NCBI RefSeq assembly: GCF_000375405.1
Contig: NZ_AQWS01000018.1
Coordinates: forward strand, 30-64,029
DNA: 64,000 bases
Reading direction: 5' to 3'
From: Bacteroides propionicifaciens DSM 19291 = JCM 14649
GTDB lineage: Bacteria; Bacteroidota; Bacteroidia; Bacteroidales; Bacteroidaceae
The position numbers were made by a program, and so were the translations under genes. The notes below the pieces were generated by a model. That model ran no database searches. It was given only the letters and a program-made list of their open reading frames with translations, and had not been told where the DNA came from. Every line of letters starts with the position of its first letter. The stretch's first letter is position 1. Below are positions 31,176-40,292 of the stretch, piece after piece.

Positions 31176-33713
31176 ATGGTACAAAACAGAATATACAACT
31201 ACTTCGTTAGAAACCCGCAGCTTCATATACTGTTTGTTTTCGACCGAATGAATATCATCGAAACAGAACTAAAAGAGGTGGAGTGGAAAGAGGGATATCT
31301 TTATCAGGTTTTTGATGGGACGTGGTTTGCTACCAAGTATGCAATAGAGAATGATTGGAAAGATAAAAAAATAGTGCTGCTTTTTCCTAAAAACACTTAC
31401 CCGCATAGCGAAGCCGCACAATTAGAGTTTCCGCTCTTAGATATGCTGATGGCGAATATGGAGTACAAAGAGGATGATTACGCCTCCTTTATGCAGCAAT
31501 TTGGTTTGCCTCCAAAGTTTAATTCGTTTGTTCAGCGCAATGTAACTGAGTTGATGACCTCAAAAATCAACACAATATTGAGCGGGCAAATTACTGCCGA
31601 TACCTTTACAGAAGATTTGGCATGTCGTGCGTTCATCTCCTCCTATTTGGGCGAGAAGAAGCTCTTGGAATGGGATGCTATTATTGTTCGAATGATTATT
31701 TCGGGAGCGAACAGCGAAGAGAAAAAACATATCGACCTCTTTCGCCGCATAGAAAAGAATTTAGATGCTAAGAAAGCCATTGACAATAAGCTGACCGCTC
31801 TCTTTGGGTTCTCGTACGATCGAAATTCTGAGACAAAAATGAAAGAGGTTGCCGAAAGTTTGAAATACAACTCTATGACACAGCTACTTGACAGCTCTTC
31901 AGCAGACAACTATAAGCAATACAAGGTAACCAACTCAGGCAAGCTCATTCAGCTAAACAAAATTTACGAAAAAGGCACACAAGATCGTTTATTGTCAGAT
32001 AGATTCAATCAAGCGATGATCACCCTGGCAGCAGGTATCAAAGAGGAAGAGATCATTAAGGTGTACGGAATAGATGCTCCTTATTTTTATATGACCGAAA
32101 CACTCTGCTGGCCTATCATCGAAGGAATGATAAAAGCGGAGCTGATTGCCGAACCGATGAAAGTGAATGAGCATATACGGGAATTAAGCTTAAAACTCCC
32201 GGAACAATCGGTCATTCAGATTGTATTTCGCTTTGTAGAACAGATGGCTCTCTATTACGAAAAAGCACGCATCATTGGGACGTTGAAACTTAACTCACCG
32301 GAGGCATACATTCAAAAGTATTTGAATGAGTTCTATTCGATAGATATGTGCTATCGCCGAGCCTTGGAGGCTTACCATGAGTTGATAACAAAAGAAATCC
32401 CCATCGATCAGGCACTCTATAAGGCAAAGCAGCAACTCGACCAAGAATATGCCAAGATTGTCAATATCTTCAATTTGGAATGGATGAGTTGCATAACGGA
32501 ACAGGAAGATGGTTTCAACAGTCTATCACTAAAACGTCAGGAAGATTTCTATGCCAATGAATACGATGCTTCCTACAAACAGGTGGTGATTGTGTCGGAT
32601 GCACTACGCTACGAAGTGGCTGCCGAATTGATGGAAGAGTTGGCGAAGGAGAAGCATGTTGCTACGCTCTCAGCCTATCGGGCAATGTTGCCTACCGAAA
32701 CCAAGTATTGCAAACCCGCCTTGTTGCCGCACCGTACGTTGGAATGGCAGGGAAATGATTTGCTGGTAGATGGTAAGCTGTTACCGGGTATTCCGGAACG
32801 TACAGCTCATTTGGCAAACTATAAAGAAAATGCTATTTGCGTGAATTATGAGGAGGTAATGAATGCGGACCTACAATCAAACAGGACATTGTTCAAACGC
32901 CCATTGGTCTATATTTTTCATAATACGATTGATGAAGCGAGCCATTCGCAGAGTCCATTTGAGGTTATAGCTGACTGTCGGAAAGCGATCCAACAATTAG
33001 CGGTTCTGATAAATCGCCTCCATGCTTCGTGGAATGTAAACTATGTGATGCTGACTGCTGACCATGGGTTTATCTATAATGATATTCATTTTGAAGAGAA
33101 GGATAAGCATTCGATAAAAGACGATTGCATAGAGAAGAAAACACGATATTATCTGACCAATAGCCAACAAGCAATCGATGGGATTGCGAAATTCCCGTTA
33201 CAATCGGCATCGGGTATGTCATCCAAAGAAGCCGTTCAAATAGCCGTTCCGCTCGGAACAAATCGGTTGGCAGCTCCGGGTGGGTATAATTTCGCTCATG
33301 GAGGCGCAACGCTTCAAGAGATGATCATCCCTGTTATTCACTCTAAATTGCGCAAGGTAGATAAGACGGAGAAGGTTAATGTTGCTCTGATGAACCCTAA
33401 TCTTTCGATGGTATCCAGTAGATTGAAGTTTCAACTGATTCAATCGGAAGCGGTGTCGATGAATGTAAAAGAACGAACAATTATTTGTGGTGTGTATAAT
33501 GGAGATGATTTGGTGACTGAAAGTAAAAGAGTAACATTAAACAGCACAGATTCCATCAATTTGAATAACCGGGTATATGATATTACGTTGATACTCAACA
33601 AATCGACAACTTCGACTATGTTGCAACTTCGCATCTACGATGAAGAAGATATGCTCAATCCCATCATACGGGAAACGGTAAAAAATAATACGATGATTGA
33701 ACAAGATTTTTAA
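31176..33713 (+). CDS. pglZ: BREX phosphatase-like protein PglZ, type A
   Basis: This 845-aa alkaline-phosphatase-superfamily protein is a hallmark of BREX. The PglZ domain is seen in the second half: VVIVSDALRYEVAAELMEEL (about residues 466-485) with the metal-binding Asp, and MLTADHGFIYND (about residues 625-636). It is separated from pglX by 52 nt and followed by brxL after 11 nt. Length is typical for BREX-1. Confidence 0.95.
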   Translation: MVQNRIYNYFVRNPQLHILFVFDRMNIIETELKEVEWKEGYLYQVFDGTWFATKYAIENDWKDKKIVLLFPKNTYPHSEAAQLEFPLLDMLMANMEYKEDDYASFMQQFGLPPKFNSFVQRNVTELMTSKINTILSGQITADTFTEDLACRAFISSYLGEKKLLEWDAIIVRMIISGANSEEKKHIDLFRRIEKNLDAKKAIDNKLTALFGFSYDRNSETKMKEVAESLKYNSMTQLLDSSSADNYKQYKVTNSGKLIQLNKIYEKGTQDRLLSDRFNQAMITLAAGIKEEEIIKVYGIDAPYFYMTETLCWPIIEGMIKAELIAEPMKVNEHIRELSLKLPEQSVIQIVFRFVEQMALYYEKARIIGTLKLNSPEAYIQKYLNEFYSIDMCYRRALEAYHELITKEIPIDQALYKAKQQLDQEYAKIVNIFNLEWMSCITEQEDGFNSLSLKRQEDFYANEYDASYKQVVIVSDALRYEVAAELMEELAKEKHVATLSAYRAMLPTETKYCKPALLPHRTLEWQGNDLLVDGKLLPGIPERTAHLANYKENAICVNYEEVMNADLQSNRTLFKRPLVYIFHNTIDEASHSQSPFEVIADCRKAIQQLAVLINRLHASWNVNYVMLTADHGFIYNDIHFEEKDKHSIKDDCIEKKTRYYLTNSQQAIDGIAKFPLQSASGMSSKEAVQIAVPLGTNRLAAPGGYNFAHGGATLQEMIIPVIHSKLRKVDKTEKVNVALMNPNLSMVSSRLKFQLIQSEAVSMNVKERTIICGVYNGDDLVTESKRVTLNSTDSINLNNRVYDITLILNKSTTSTMLQLRIYDEEDMLNPIIRETVKNNTMIEQDF

Positions 33714-33724
33714 TTCACGGAAAT

Positions 33725-35791
33725 ATGACATTACAGCAAAAAATAATGAATTCTTTCTCCGGAAAGGTGGTTCGCAAAGATTTAGCATTTCTTGTGAAGG
33801 GTGGTCTTCCTGTGCCGACCTATGTATTGGAATATCTACTGGGTCAATACTGCGCCAATGATGACGAAGAGGCCATTGAGATAGGGCTTGAAAAGGTCAA
33901 AGAAGTGATTCAAAACAATTACGTTCATCGAGCAGATGCTGAATCTGTAAAAGGGAATATTCGAGAAGCCGGGAGGTACCGCATTATCGATAAGGTGACG
34001 GCAGTTCTCAATGAAAAATCGGATGAGTACCAAGCCTCGTTTGCCAATCTTGGATTAACGAATGTGCCTATCGGCACGCAATATGTAAACTCAAATCCCA
34101 AATTACTTTCCGGTAATGGCGTATGGTGCATAGTCACTCTTGGTTATATTCACGGGGAAGATATAAAAGTTCGCTGGGAGATACAAACACTGAAGCCAAT
34201 TCAAATTTCAAATATAGACTTGCAAGAATATATTGAACAACGTAAGAATTTTACGACAGACGAATGGCTTGATTTTATGATTCATACGATCGGATTAAAT
34301 CCTGAAATGTTGAATCGTCGGGAGAAATTTATTTCACTTGCTCGTTTACTTCCTCATGTCGAAAGCAACTTCAATTTTATGGAGCTCGGACCGAAAGGAA
34401 CTGGGAAGTCTCATGTTTTTCAAGAGCTATCGCCTTATGGAGTGCTTATAAGTGGCGGCGATGTAACAAGTGCCCGACTATTTGTAAAAATGCAAGGAAA
34501 CAGGGAGATATTGGGGTTGGTTGGCTATTGGGACGTGGTGGCTTGGGACGAGTTTGAACAACAAAAAGGACGAAACGTAGATGCCGTATTGATTGATACC
34601 ATGCAAAACTATTTGGCAAATAAATCATTCAATAGAGGAAAAGCGACCCACGAGGCATCTGCATCAATGACTTTTGTAGGAAATACAAAACATACCGTAC
34701 CTTATATGTTGAAAAACTCGCATTTGTTTGAGTCGATACCAACTTCTTTTATCAAGGGTGCTTTTTTAGATAGAATCCACCTTTATAATCCGGGATGGGA
34801 GATTCGTATGTTGAAGAAAGAGAGTTTCTCTACCGGTTATGGTTTAATCACGGACTATATTGCTGCCGTATTGCATGAACTTCGTAACAAGGATTTAACC
34901 AGTCTATTGAAGGATTATGCAAAATTTGATCCGTCGCTATCGGAGCGTGATCATTTGGCTATCCGCAAAACATTCTCCGGAATGCTTAAAATTCTATATC
35001 CCGATGGGAATATAACGAGTGAAGAGGCATTCGAGTTGGTCGATTTTGCGGCGGAAAGTAGAAAGCGTGTAAAAGATCAATTATATATTATTGATGAAAC
35101 GTTTAGAGCAGAACCAGCTTCTTTCAAATATCTCAACTTGAAAAATGGGAACGAGGTATTTGTAGAAACCTTGGAAAATATTAGCAATGGTATAACTCCT
35201 TCAGCTATTCCTGTAAGCAACACCTTAGATGATGCTGATGTAATACCAATGAACAAAGGAGAGGAACCCAGATCTCAATTAGAACCTTCTGATACAGAAA
35301 AAACAAAGCGTAATCGCATCGCTGTCCTTCAAGAGAAGAGTTTGTCTTTTCGCATGGGACAAACGGGAGCTTCTTATGAAAAGCTCTTTGCAGCATATCT
35401 CGAAAAAGCAAATGAAATTACGATTGAAGATCCCTATATCCGTGCACCATGGCAGATTCGAAACTTTGTAGAATTTGCAACCATGCTTGTAGATACCAGG
35501 CCAGTTGATGACTTGAAATTAACATTAATAACCAACGAGGAAGATGAAAAACTCCCGGATTTAATTGACCGCTTGGATGATATTAAAGATGATCTTGCCG
35601 GATATGGAATAACCTTTGAGTATAAGTTTAGGGATTTTCACGATCGTTGTATCAGAACAGATACTGGCTGGACGATTACATTGGGTAGAGGATTAGATAT
35701 TTTTGAAAAATACAATCCTTATTCTGTCGCAGCATCGCGCCAAGAAAAGCGAAAATGTAAAGAGTTTATAATTGCTTATAATAAGGAGTAG
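33725..35791 (+). CDS. brxL: BREX Lon-like AAA+ protein BrxL
   Basis: This 688-aa AAA+ protein forms ring assemblies on DNA in model BREX-1 systems. Walker A is MELGPKGTGKSHVFQELSPYG near residues 219-239, with VAWDEFEQ as Walker B. It is the last BREX gene. A 91-nt AT-rich gap separates it from the RteC-like gene. With this gene the full type I set and order (A, B, C, X, Z, L) is present and every reading frame is intact. Confidence 0.94.
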   Translation: MTLQQKIMNSFSGKVVRKDLAFLVKGGLPVPTYVLEYLLGQYCANDDEEAIEIGLEKVKEVIQNNYVHRADAESVKGNIREAGRYRIIDKVTAVLNEKSDEYQASFANLGLTNVPIGTQYVNSNPKLLSGNGVWCIVTLGYIHGEDIKVRWEIQTLKPIQISNIDLQEYIEQRKNFTTDEWLDFMIHTIGLNPEMLNRREKFISLARLLPHVESNFNFMELGPKGTGKSHVFQELSPYGVLISGGDVTSARLFVKMQGNREILGLVGYWDVVAWDEFEQQKGRNVDAVLIDTMQNYLANKSFNRGKATHEASASMTFVGNTKHTVPYMLKNSHLFESIPTSFIKGAFLDRIHLYNPGWEIRMLKKESFSTGYGLITDYIAAVLHELRNKDLTSLLKDYAKFDPSLSERDHLAIRKTFSGMLKILYPDGNITSEEAFELVDFAAESRKRVKDQLYIIDETFRAEPASFKYLNLKNGNEVFVETLENISNGITPSAIPVSNTLDDADVIPMNKGEEPRSQLEPSDTEKTKRNRIAVLQEKSLSFRMGQTGASYEKLFAAYLEKANEITIEDPYIRAPWQIRNFVEFATMLVDTRPVDDLKLTLITNEEDEKLPDLIDRLDDIKDDLAGYGITFEYKFRDFHDRCIRTDTGWTITLGRGLDIFEKYNPYSVAASRQEKRKCKEFIIAYNKE

Positions 35792-35882
35792 ACAAAAAAG
35801 AACTTGTTTTTTACAATACCATATTATTAGATGCATATTAAGGACTTCGGTCTATATTATATTTTGTAACACTTAAAAAAAT

Positions 35883-36528
35883 ATGCCTATGAATGGATTA
35901 TTGAACCAGAAGTTTTTTAGACTATTGTCTGAACCTTCGCAAGTGTCTATGCAAGAGATTCAAGTTGCTTATGATGCATTTATTAAAGAATTTACAGAGA
36001 TTAGTAGTTCTGAAGAAGATTACTCGAAAGTGTTTCGTCTATTGAATCACTCCCGCATTGAGTTAGATTCATTGAAAATATCGCCACTACTCGAGTCTGG
36101 GGGGGGGTGTGGTTAAATCCAACTACATTCAAAAGGCCTTAAGCTTTCTAAATGCTGAAATGGATTTACTGAAACTAAAAATACAATATCCTGAAAGCTT
36201 TCCCAAAACAGAAGAAAGTGCTTTTAAGTTTAATCTTTATATAACGCCGAAAGCAAAAGGATTGGGTATTATTGGCATAGCCGAATTAGTAGTGAGCATT
36301 TTCCTGTCTAAAGAAGTTAAAGACAGAAATGGCAATCCGGCTTCTTTAATACAACTGGCAAAAGCTTTCGAATATGTTTTTAACTTCAGTTTTGGGAACA
36401 TATATGATAAACAAGCAGAAGTCTATAATCGAAAGCCTTGCAATTTGACTAAGTCATTGAATTTTCTTAAAGGCGTTTTGGAACGAGCGAGGAAAACCAA
36501 GCGTCTGAAAGAAAATGAACAAGAATGA
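35883..36528 (+). pseudogene. RteC-like protein, split by frameshift at a G9 tract
   Basis: Two frames form one gene. The first (35883-36116) gives 77 residues and ends in GGGCG; the second continues in the +1 frame from about 36109 to 36528. The joined product would be about 214 aa. The C-terminal part (GIIGIAELVVSIFLSKEVK... SLIQLAKAFEYVFNFSFGNIYDK... RKPCNLTKSLNFLKGVLERA) matches the RteC domain of Bacteroides conjugative elements, where RteC activates excision and transfer. The break lies at nine consecutive G (36099-36107). Eight or eleven G would restore one frame, so this may be a switch in its off state, a fixed mutation, or a sequencing error. The second part could also start at GTG 36109. 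Confidence 0.7.
36099..36107 (+). repeat. G9 homopolymer in the RteC-like gene
   Basis: Nine consecutive G in an otherwise AT-rich gene, exactly where the reading frame changes. This is a typical slipped-strand mispairing site. Confidence 0.9.
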
Positions 36529-36648
36529 TTTTGTATTTCTTTGAATAACAGCGAAATGCAATTCCGTTTTCGGGGAGTAGTTAACTACTCCCTCTGTTTT
36601 TATATGATTCTTTTCCAGACCTTTGCAGCGAATCAACAAGTTGCAATT

Positions 36649-37008
36649 ATGGAAGTCATAACAATAGACAGCCAAGCATACAAAGAGCTGGTATCTAAAA
36701 TCAACGCAATAGCAAAGTTCGTTGTCGATCATCAAGATGATGACACTGCCAACCCTGATGAAATGTGGGTGGATAGTTACGAAGTATGCACTTTTCTGAA
36801 AATCAGCGAACGCACACTCCAACGCTTACGCAGTAAGCGGCTGATTTCTTATTCCATTATTTCCGGCAAATCATATTACACTATTGCGGAAATTAAACGA
36901 ATGCTCTCCGAAAAGAGAATCCGCAGTACCGATGAATGTATGAATGACCTAATAAAAAATCATCAACTCCATGCTCAACAAAGACGAATTATTAAGACGG
37001 ACAAATAA
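36649..37008 (+). CDS. Helix-turn-helix DNA-binding protein of the element (module copy 1)
   Basis: This 119-aa protein has an N-terminal EVITIDSQAYKELVSKI segment and a MerR/excisionase-like HTH (YEVCTFLKISERTLQRLRSKRLISYS). I start it at the internal ATG (36649) because that N-terminus aligns with the paralogue at 39912 (MEIIAVESQAYQDLIDRL). Such proteins in Bacteroides elements act as excision or replication accessory factors. It overlaps the primase gene by 38 nt. Confidence 0.75.
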   Translation: MEVITIDSQAYKELVSKINAIAKFVVDHQDDDTANPDEMWVDSYEVCTFLKISERTLQRLRSKRLISYSIISGKSYYTIAEIKRMLSEKRIRSTDECMNDLIKNHQLHAQQRRIIKTDK

Positions 37009-38482
37009 CGGTTTGGACGTATTCAAACACTACATTTCGTCTGTGCAGTGGAAAACCGGACGTAATTTTCTCAATCCTTTGTATGAAGACCGCAAGGCAT
37101 CGTGTAATGTGTATTTTGATCGTCGCAATGGAGTTTACAAAATCAAAGACTTCGGCAACGATGATTATAGCGGCGATTGCTTTTTCTATGTTGGTAAGCT
37201 AAAAGGATTGGATTGTGGCAATGGTACTGATTTCGTGGAAATACTGAAAACTATAAATAGTGATTTGTCTTTAGGGTTAGACAGTTCAGATTATAGAAGT
37301 CATATACCACATTCTATCCCGCAAAAGAGTAATCCGACTCCTCCTGAACCACCTAAAAACAAACCTTACAATGTCATACAACAGAAATTCTCTCAAAAAG
37401 AACTGGATTTTTGGATGCAGTCAGGTATCACTCCCGAAGTATTGAAACAATACAAAGCCGTATCTCTGAAAGAGTTTAGAAGTGAGAATAAAGAAGGAAA
37501 ACCATTTTACTATACTTCTTCCGAAAGCGAACCGATTTTCGGATATATGGGTAAACGGTATGTGAAAATCTACCGACCGTTTTCGGAAGTTCGCTTCCTA
37601 TATGGTGGTAATATAGGAGATAACTATTGCTTTGGACTGGAACAATTACCTGCCAAAGGAGATACGCTGTTCATTACCGGCGGAGAAAAAGATGTGATGA
37701 CATTAGCTGCTCACGGCTTCCATGCAATTTGCTTCAACAGCGAGACTTCCACTATTCCGACAGGAATAATCTATAAACTCACTTTCCGCTTTAAGCATAT
37801 TGTACTGCTTTATGATGCAGACAAAACAGGAATAGAAGCCGCAATCAGACATGAAAAAGCATTGGTGGAATATGGTGTAAAACGGCTTTTATTGCCAATT
37901 TCAGGAGAGAAAAAAGACAAAGATATAACCGATTATTTCAGCAAAGGAAATAACCGAAAGGAGTTCCGACAACTATTCATCGACTTTCTTGACAATTTAT
38001 ATAACGAAACAATGACCATGCTAAAATCCTGTGAAATTGATTTCAACAATCCTCCCGCAAAAGCCGAAGAAGTTATTTCCGCCGGAGATGTGCCACTTGG
38101 TACGCAAGGAAATATTCTTTGTATCACTGGTGGAGAGGGAACAGGGAAAAGTAATTATGTTGCTGCCCTGATTGCAGGTTCGATAGTCAAAGATAATCGC
38201 ACCATTGACACCTTGGGCATGAATGTCCGTAACAACTCTGACAGTAAAGCCGTTCTGCTTTATGATACAGAACAATCCGAAGTGCAACTCTTTAAGAATG
38301 TTTCCAATCTCTTGAAACGTGCCAAATTGAACGAAAAGCCGGAAGAACTGCGGGCGTTTTCCCTTACAGGAATGTCTCGAAAAGAACGACTGCACTTCAT
38401 ACTTCTGATAAGTCGCTTTCGACTTACTAATGCCAATGAGTCGCTCAACATCTTCATTGTGACGGGTAAATTGTTCAAGTAG
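36971..38482 (+). pseudogene. Primase/helicase of the element, 3' truncated
   Basis: The intact paralogue (40289-42355, 688 aa) shows what is missing. Here residues 1 to about 476 are present: an N-terminal primase-like part (RKASCNVYFDRRNGVYKIKDFG), a TOPRIM region ([39 protein letters not shown]) and the RecA-like Walker [17 protein letters not shown]. After RKERLHFI the sequence changes to antisense integrase sequence and stops at 38482. The junction lies in the 9 bases 38393-38401, where both partners share the sequence. It was probably used for replication of the excised element and is now non-functional in its helicase half. Confidence 0.85.
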
Positions 38483-38806
38483 ATTGTGAGCGTTTGTTGT
38501 TCCGCCAAGAAAGTAATTCTTCACTTTTTCTGCAGTAACGTTCGCATCACTCAGCAAAAGTTCATTATATACATTAAATAAAGCGGATTTGGTTTTGTCA
38601 ATGATAGAATTGATTTCAACGACCTCGCTTGTTCGTCCAACTGCTCTCCCTGCCTTCACTTCCCAAATTGCAGGATCAACATCTTTTTTAATGCCAAACC
38701 GTGCTTCTTGCTTGTCGATAGTTATTCGACAGAAAATAGGGGTATGGCCATTTGCTTTTGTCTTATCTCTTTTCAGAAAAAAGAGCACTCTAAATGTACT
38801 TCTCAT
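38393..38806 (-). pseudogene. Tyrosine recombinase (integrase), N-terminal fragment
   Basis: About 137 residues remain of a Bacteroidetes phage-type integrase. There is an arm-type DNA-binding domain (STFRVLFFLKRDKTKANGHTPIFCRITIDKQEARFGIKKDVDP) and the start of the core-binding domain (ISKSKATYQKYEV). The catalytic domain with R-H-R-Y residues is absent. The open frame continues to 38021 only because it reads the primase gene antisense. The gene points leftward, into the BREX element, from its right end. Without a catalytic domain it cannot excise the element. Confidence 0.85.
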
Positions 38807-38869
38807 AACTCAAATTTTAATGTTACAAACTTAGTTTAACTATCTCAATTTGAGTATTGTGCAATGCTG

Positions 38870-38941
38870 CCAAATCCAGACAACAGACTGCCAATTTTGG
38901 ACAATTCGTACCCCTTTTTAAAAAATTCCAAAAGGGGTACG
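38870..38941. repeat. Direct repeats and 12-bp inverted repeat upstream of the integrase
   Basis: Two imperfect 15-mers (GCCAAATCCAGACAA and GCCAATTTTGGACAA) spaced 21 nt start to start are followed by CGTACCCCTTTT and its exact complement 11 nt apart (38907-38918 and 38930-38941). The position 65-135 nt upstream of an integrase start fits arm-type or regulator-binding sites. Confidence 0.5.
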
Positions 38942-39010
38942 ATTTAGAGCGCAAAGTATGTCCCTTTTTGGCATTTTCCTGTCTTTTTCACTGGACTGTA
39001 TAGAAGCAAA

Positions 39011-39042
39011 AAACCCTACAAGTCATTGAACTTGTAGGGTTT
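39011..39042. terminator. Hairpin before the second direct repeat
   Basis: Perfect 13-bp stem AAACCCTACAAGT with its complement and loop CATTGA, located 33 nt left of the repeat at 39076. It corresponds in position to 22032-22060. Confidence 0.6.
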
Positions 39043-39075
39043 GTCTACTTTTTGGCTGCTCTTGGCTTTGCCTTC

Positions 39076-39100
39076 CAGCGGAGAGAGAGGTTTGTGAACC
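39076..39100. repeat. Right direct repeat, candidate attachment site
   Basis: Matches 22106-22130 in 22 of 25 positions. It lies 270 nt upstream of the integrase fragment's start, so the interval 22.1-39.1 kb fits one integrated unit with its integrase at the right end, and the same site would be the left end of the following element. Confidence 0.5.
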
Positions 39101-39320
39101 AAACTCTCGTATCTCGTTGTATATAAATCTTCTATGTATTTTGATAAATCATCTGTGTAGCATTTTTGTAGCAGTACTTTGACTGCTTAATGACTACCAT
39201 TCTGACCACCTTTTGAAAGCACGACCGCTCTCTTTTCTTGGGTACAAAGGTATATAAAATTGTACCAACCTCCAAATCTTTGTGCCATAAATATTTAGAG
39301 ATTTTACTGCTACACTTTCC

Positions 39321-39368
39321 AGTGCAAGGTGCAAGCCCTTATATATAAAGGGTCTTGCACCTTGCACT
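39321..39368. repeat. 48-nt end hairpin, copy 2
   Basis: Same 15-nt arms (AGTGCAAGGTGCAAG) and total length as 22320-22367, but with a different inner stem (CCCTT/AAGGG). Conserved arms with compensating changes inside suggest selection on structure. Confidence 0.6.
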
Positions 39369-39573
39369 GGAGGGATTTTGTCTATGTGGCAGACGATTGA
39401 AATTTTAATACTTCCCAATATGATTCACGATAGATCGTCAATTTATATATAGATGCCCTTTGCATCCGCCACCAAACAAATAATTGCATCTGAAGCATGA
39501 CTACTTGCAGAGGGTACATAAACTTGCGTGTGACGGGTTGCTCGTGCCGAGATGTCTCTATAACTTTATATCT

Positions 39574-39921
39574 ATGAAAAGGTTACTGGAATTTCTTAGA
39601 AATGAGAGACTGAACAAATGTCTGAAACAAGCGTATCTGGCTGAAAAGTTGGGAGTTGATGAAAGTACAATATCCCGATGGGAGTCTGGTCAGATTACAA
39701 TGACTTTTCTCCAAATAGAGAGCTATGCCTCCGCTTTGGAGATAGATGTATATGAGATGTTTGCATTTCTCGCAAGCAACGGAGAAGACTCGCCCAGACC
39801 TATCGCTGAGGTGTACGTTGAAGTATATACGCAAGATACCTATAACTCACTCATGCAATATCTAGCGAAGTTAGGGATGGACATAGCAATTAAAAACACC
39901 AAGTTGAAAAGATGGAAATAA
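39574..39921 (+). CDS. XRE-family regulator of the second element
   Basis: This 115-aa protein has an N-terminal Cro/CI helix-turn-helix (KQAYLAEKLGVDESTISRWESGQITMTFLQIESYASAL), then a short C-terminal part with unknown role. I use the ATG at 39574, because upstream residues of the longer frame are not HTH-like. It overlaps the next HTH gene by 10 nt. It is unlike the two small XRE proteins at 22515 and 55616. Confidence 0.8.
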   Translation: MKRLLEFLRNERLNKCLKQAYLAEKLGVDESTISRWESGQITMTFLQIESYASALEIDVYEMFAFLASNGEDSPRPIAEVYVEVYTQDTYNSLMQYLAKLGMDIAIKNTKLKRWK

Positions 39922-40292
39922 TCGCAGTAGAAAGCCAGGCCTATCAGGATTTGATAGACAGGCTCAACCGAATTGAGCAGTATGTCGAGCGTACCTCCCG
40001 TCTTATTCAGGATATAGATGATGAGCTGGAGATGACTACGAAAGACCTTATCGGGACTCTGAATGTTTCAGAGTCCACCCTTTACCGCTGGCGTAAGAAA
40101 CAGTTGGTGCGTTATCGCTACACGGAGAGTGGCGACGTGCGCTACTTCTTCAAGTCTATCGTGATAGCCACGAAATGCAACCGCCTCCGTGTCTCCGGCA
40201 TGAGGAATGATGAGGTTCTTGGTCGGCTCAACCGTTTCAAGGACAATCTCATCATGAGTTCATGCCTTAATCCTAAAAACCGACAACTATGA
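39912..40292 (+). CDS. Helix-turn-helix protein of the element (module copy 2)
   Basis: This 126-aa paralogue of the 36649-37008 protein shares the N-terminal ESQAYQDLIDRLNRI pattern and the HTH (TLNVSESTLYRWRKKQLVRYRY). It overlaps both neighbours (XRE by 10 nt, primase by 4 nt), so the three form one coupled unit. Confidence 0.78.
   Translation: MEIIAVESQAYQDLIDRLNRIEQYVERTSRLIQDIDDELEMTTKDLIGTLNVSESTLYRWRKKQLVRYRYTESGDVRYFFKSIVIATKCNRLRVSGMRNDEVLGRLNRFKDNLIMSSCLNPKNRQL

Larger units (their letters stand above)
38807..39573. other. Right end of the BREX element and left end of the next
   Basis: About 770 bases without a gene. In order: direct repeats GCCAAATCCAGACAA / GCCAATTTTGGACAA (38870-38905), a perfect 12-bp inverted repeat (38907-38941), a 13-bp hairpin (39011-39042), the second copy of the candidate att repeat (39076-39100) and the second 48-nt hairpin (39321-39368). 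This is the layout expected for an integrase-proximal attachment region followed by a second element. Confidence 0.6.

Noticed and set aside
38021-38392. C-terminal extension of the integrase frame
   Set aside because: This part reads the primase gene antisense after the deletion joint and has no integrase similarity.
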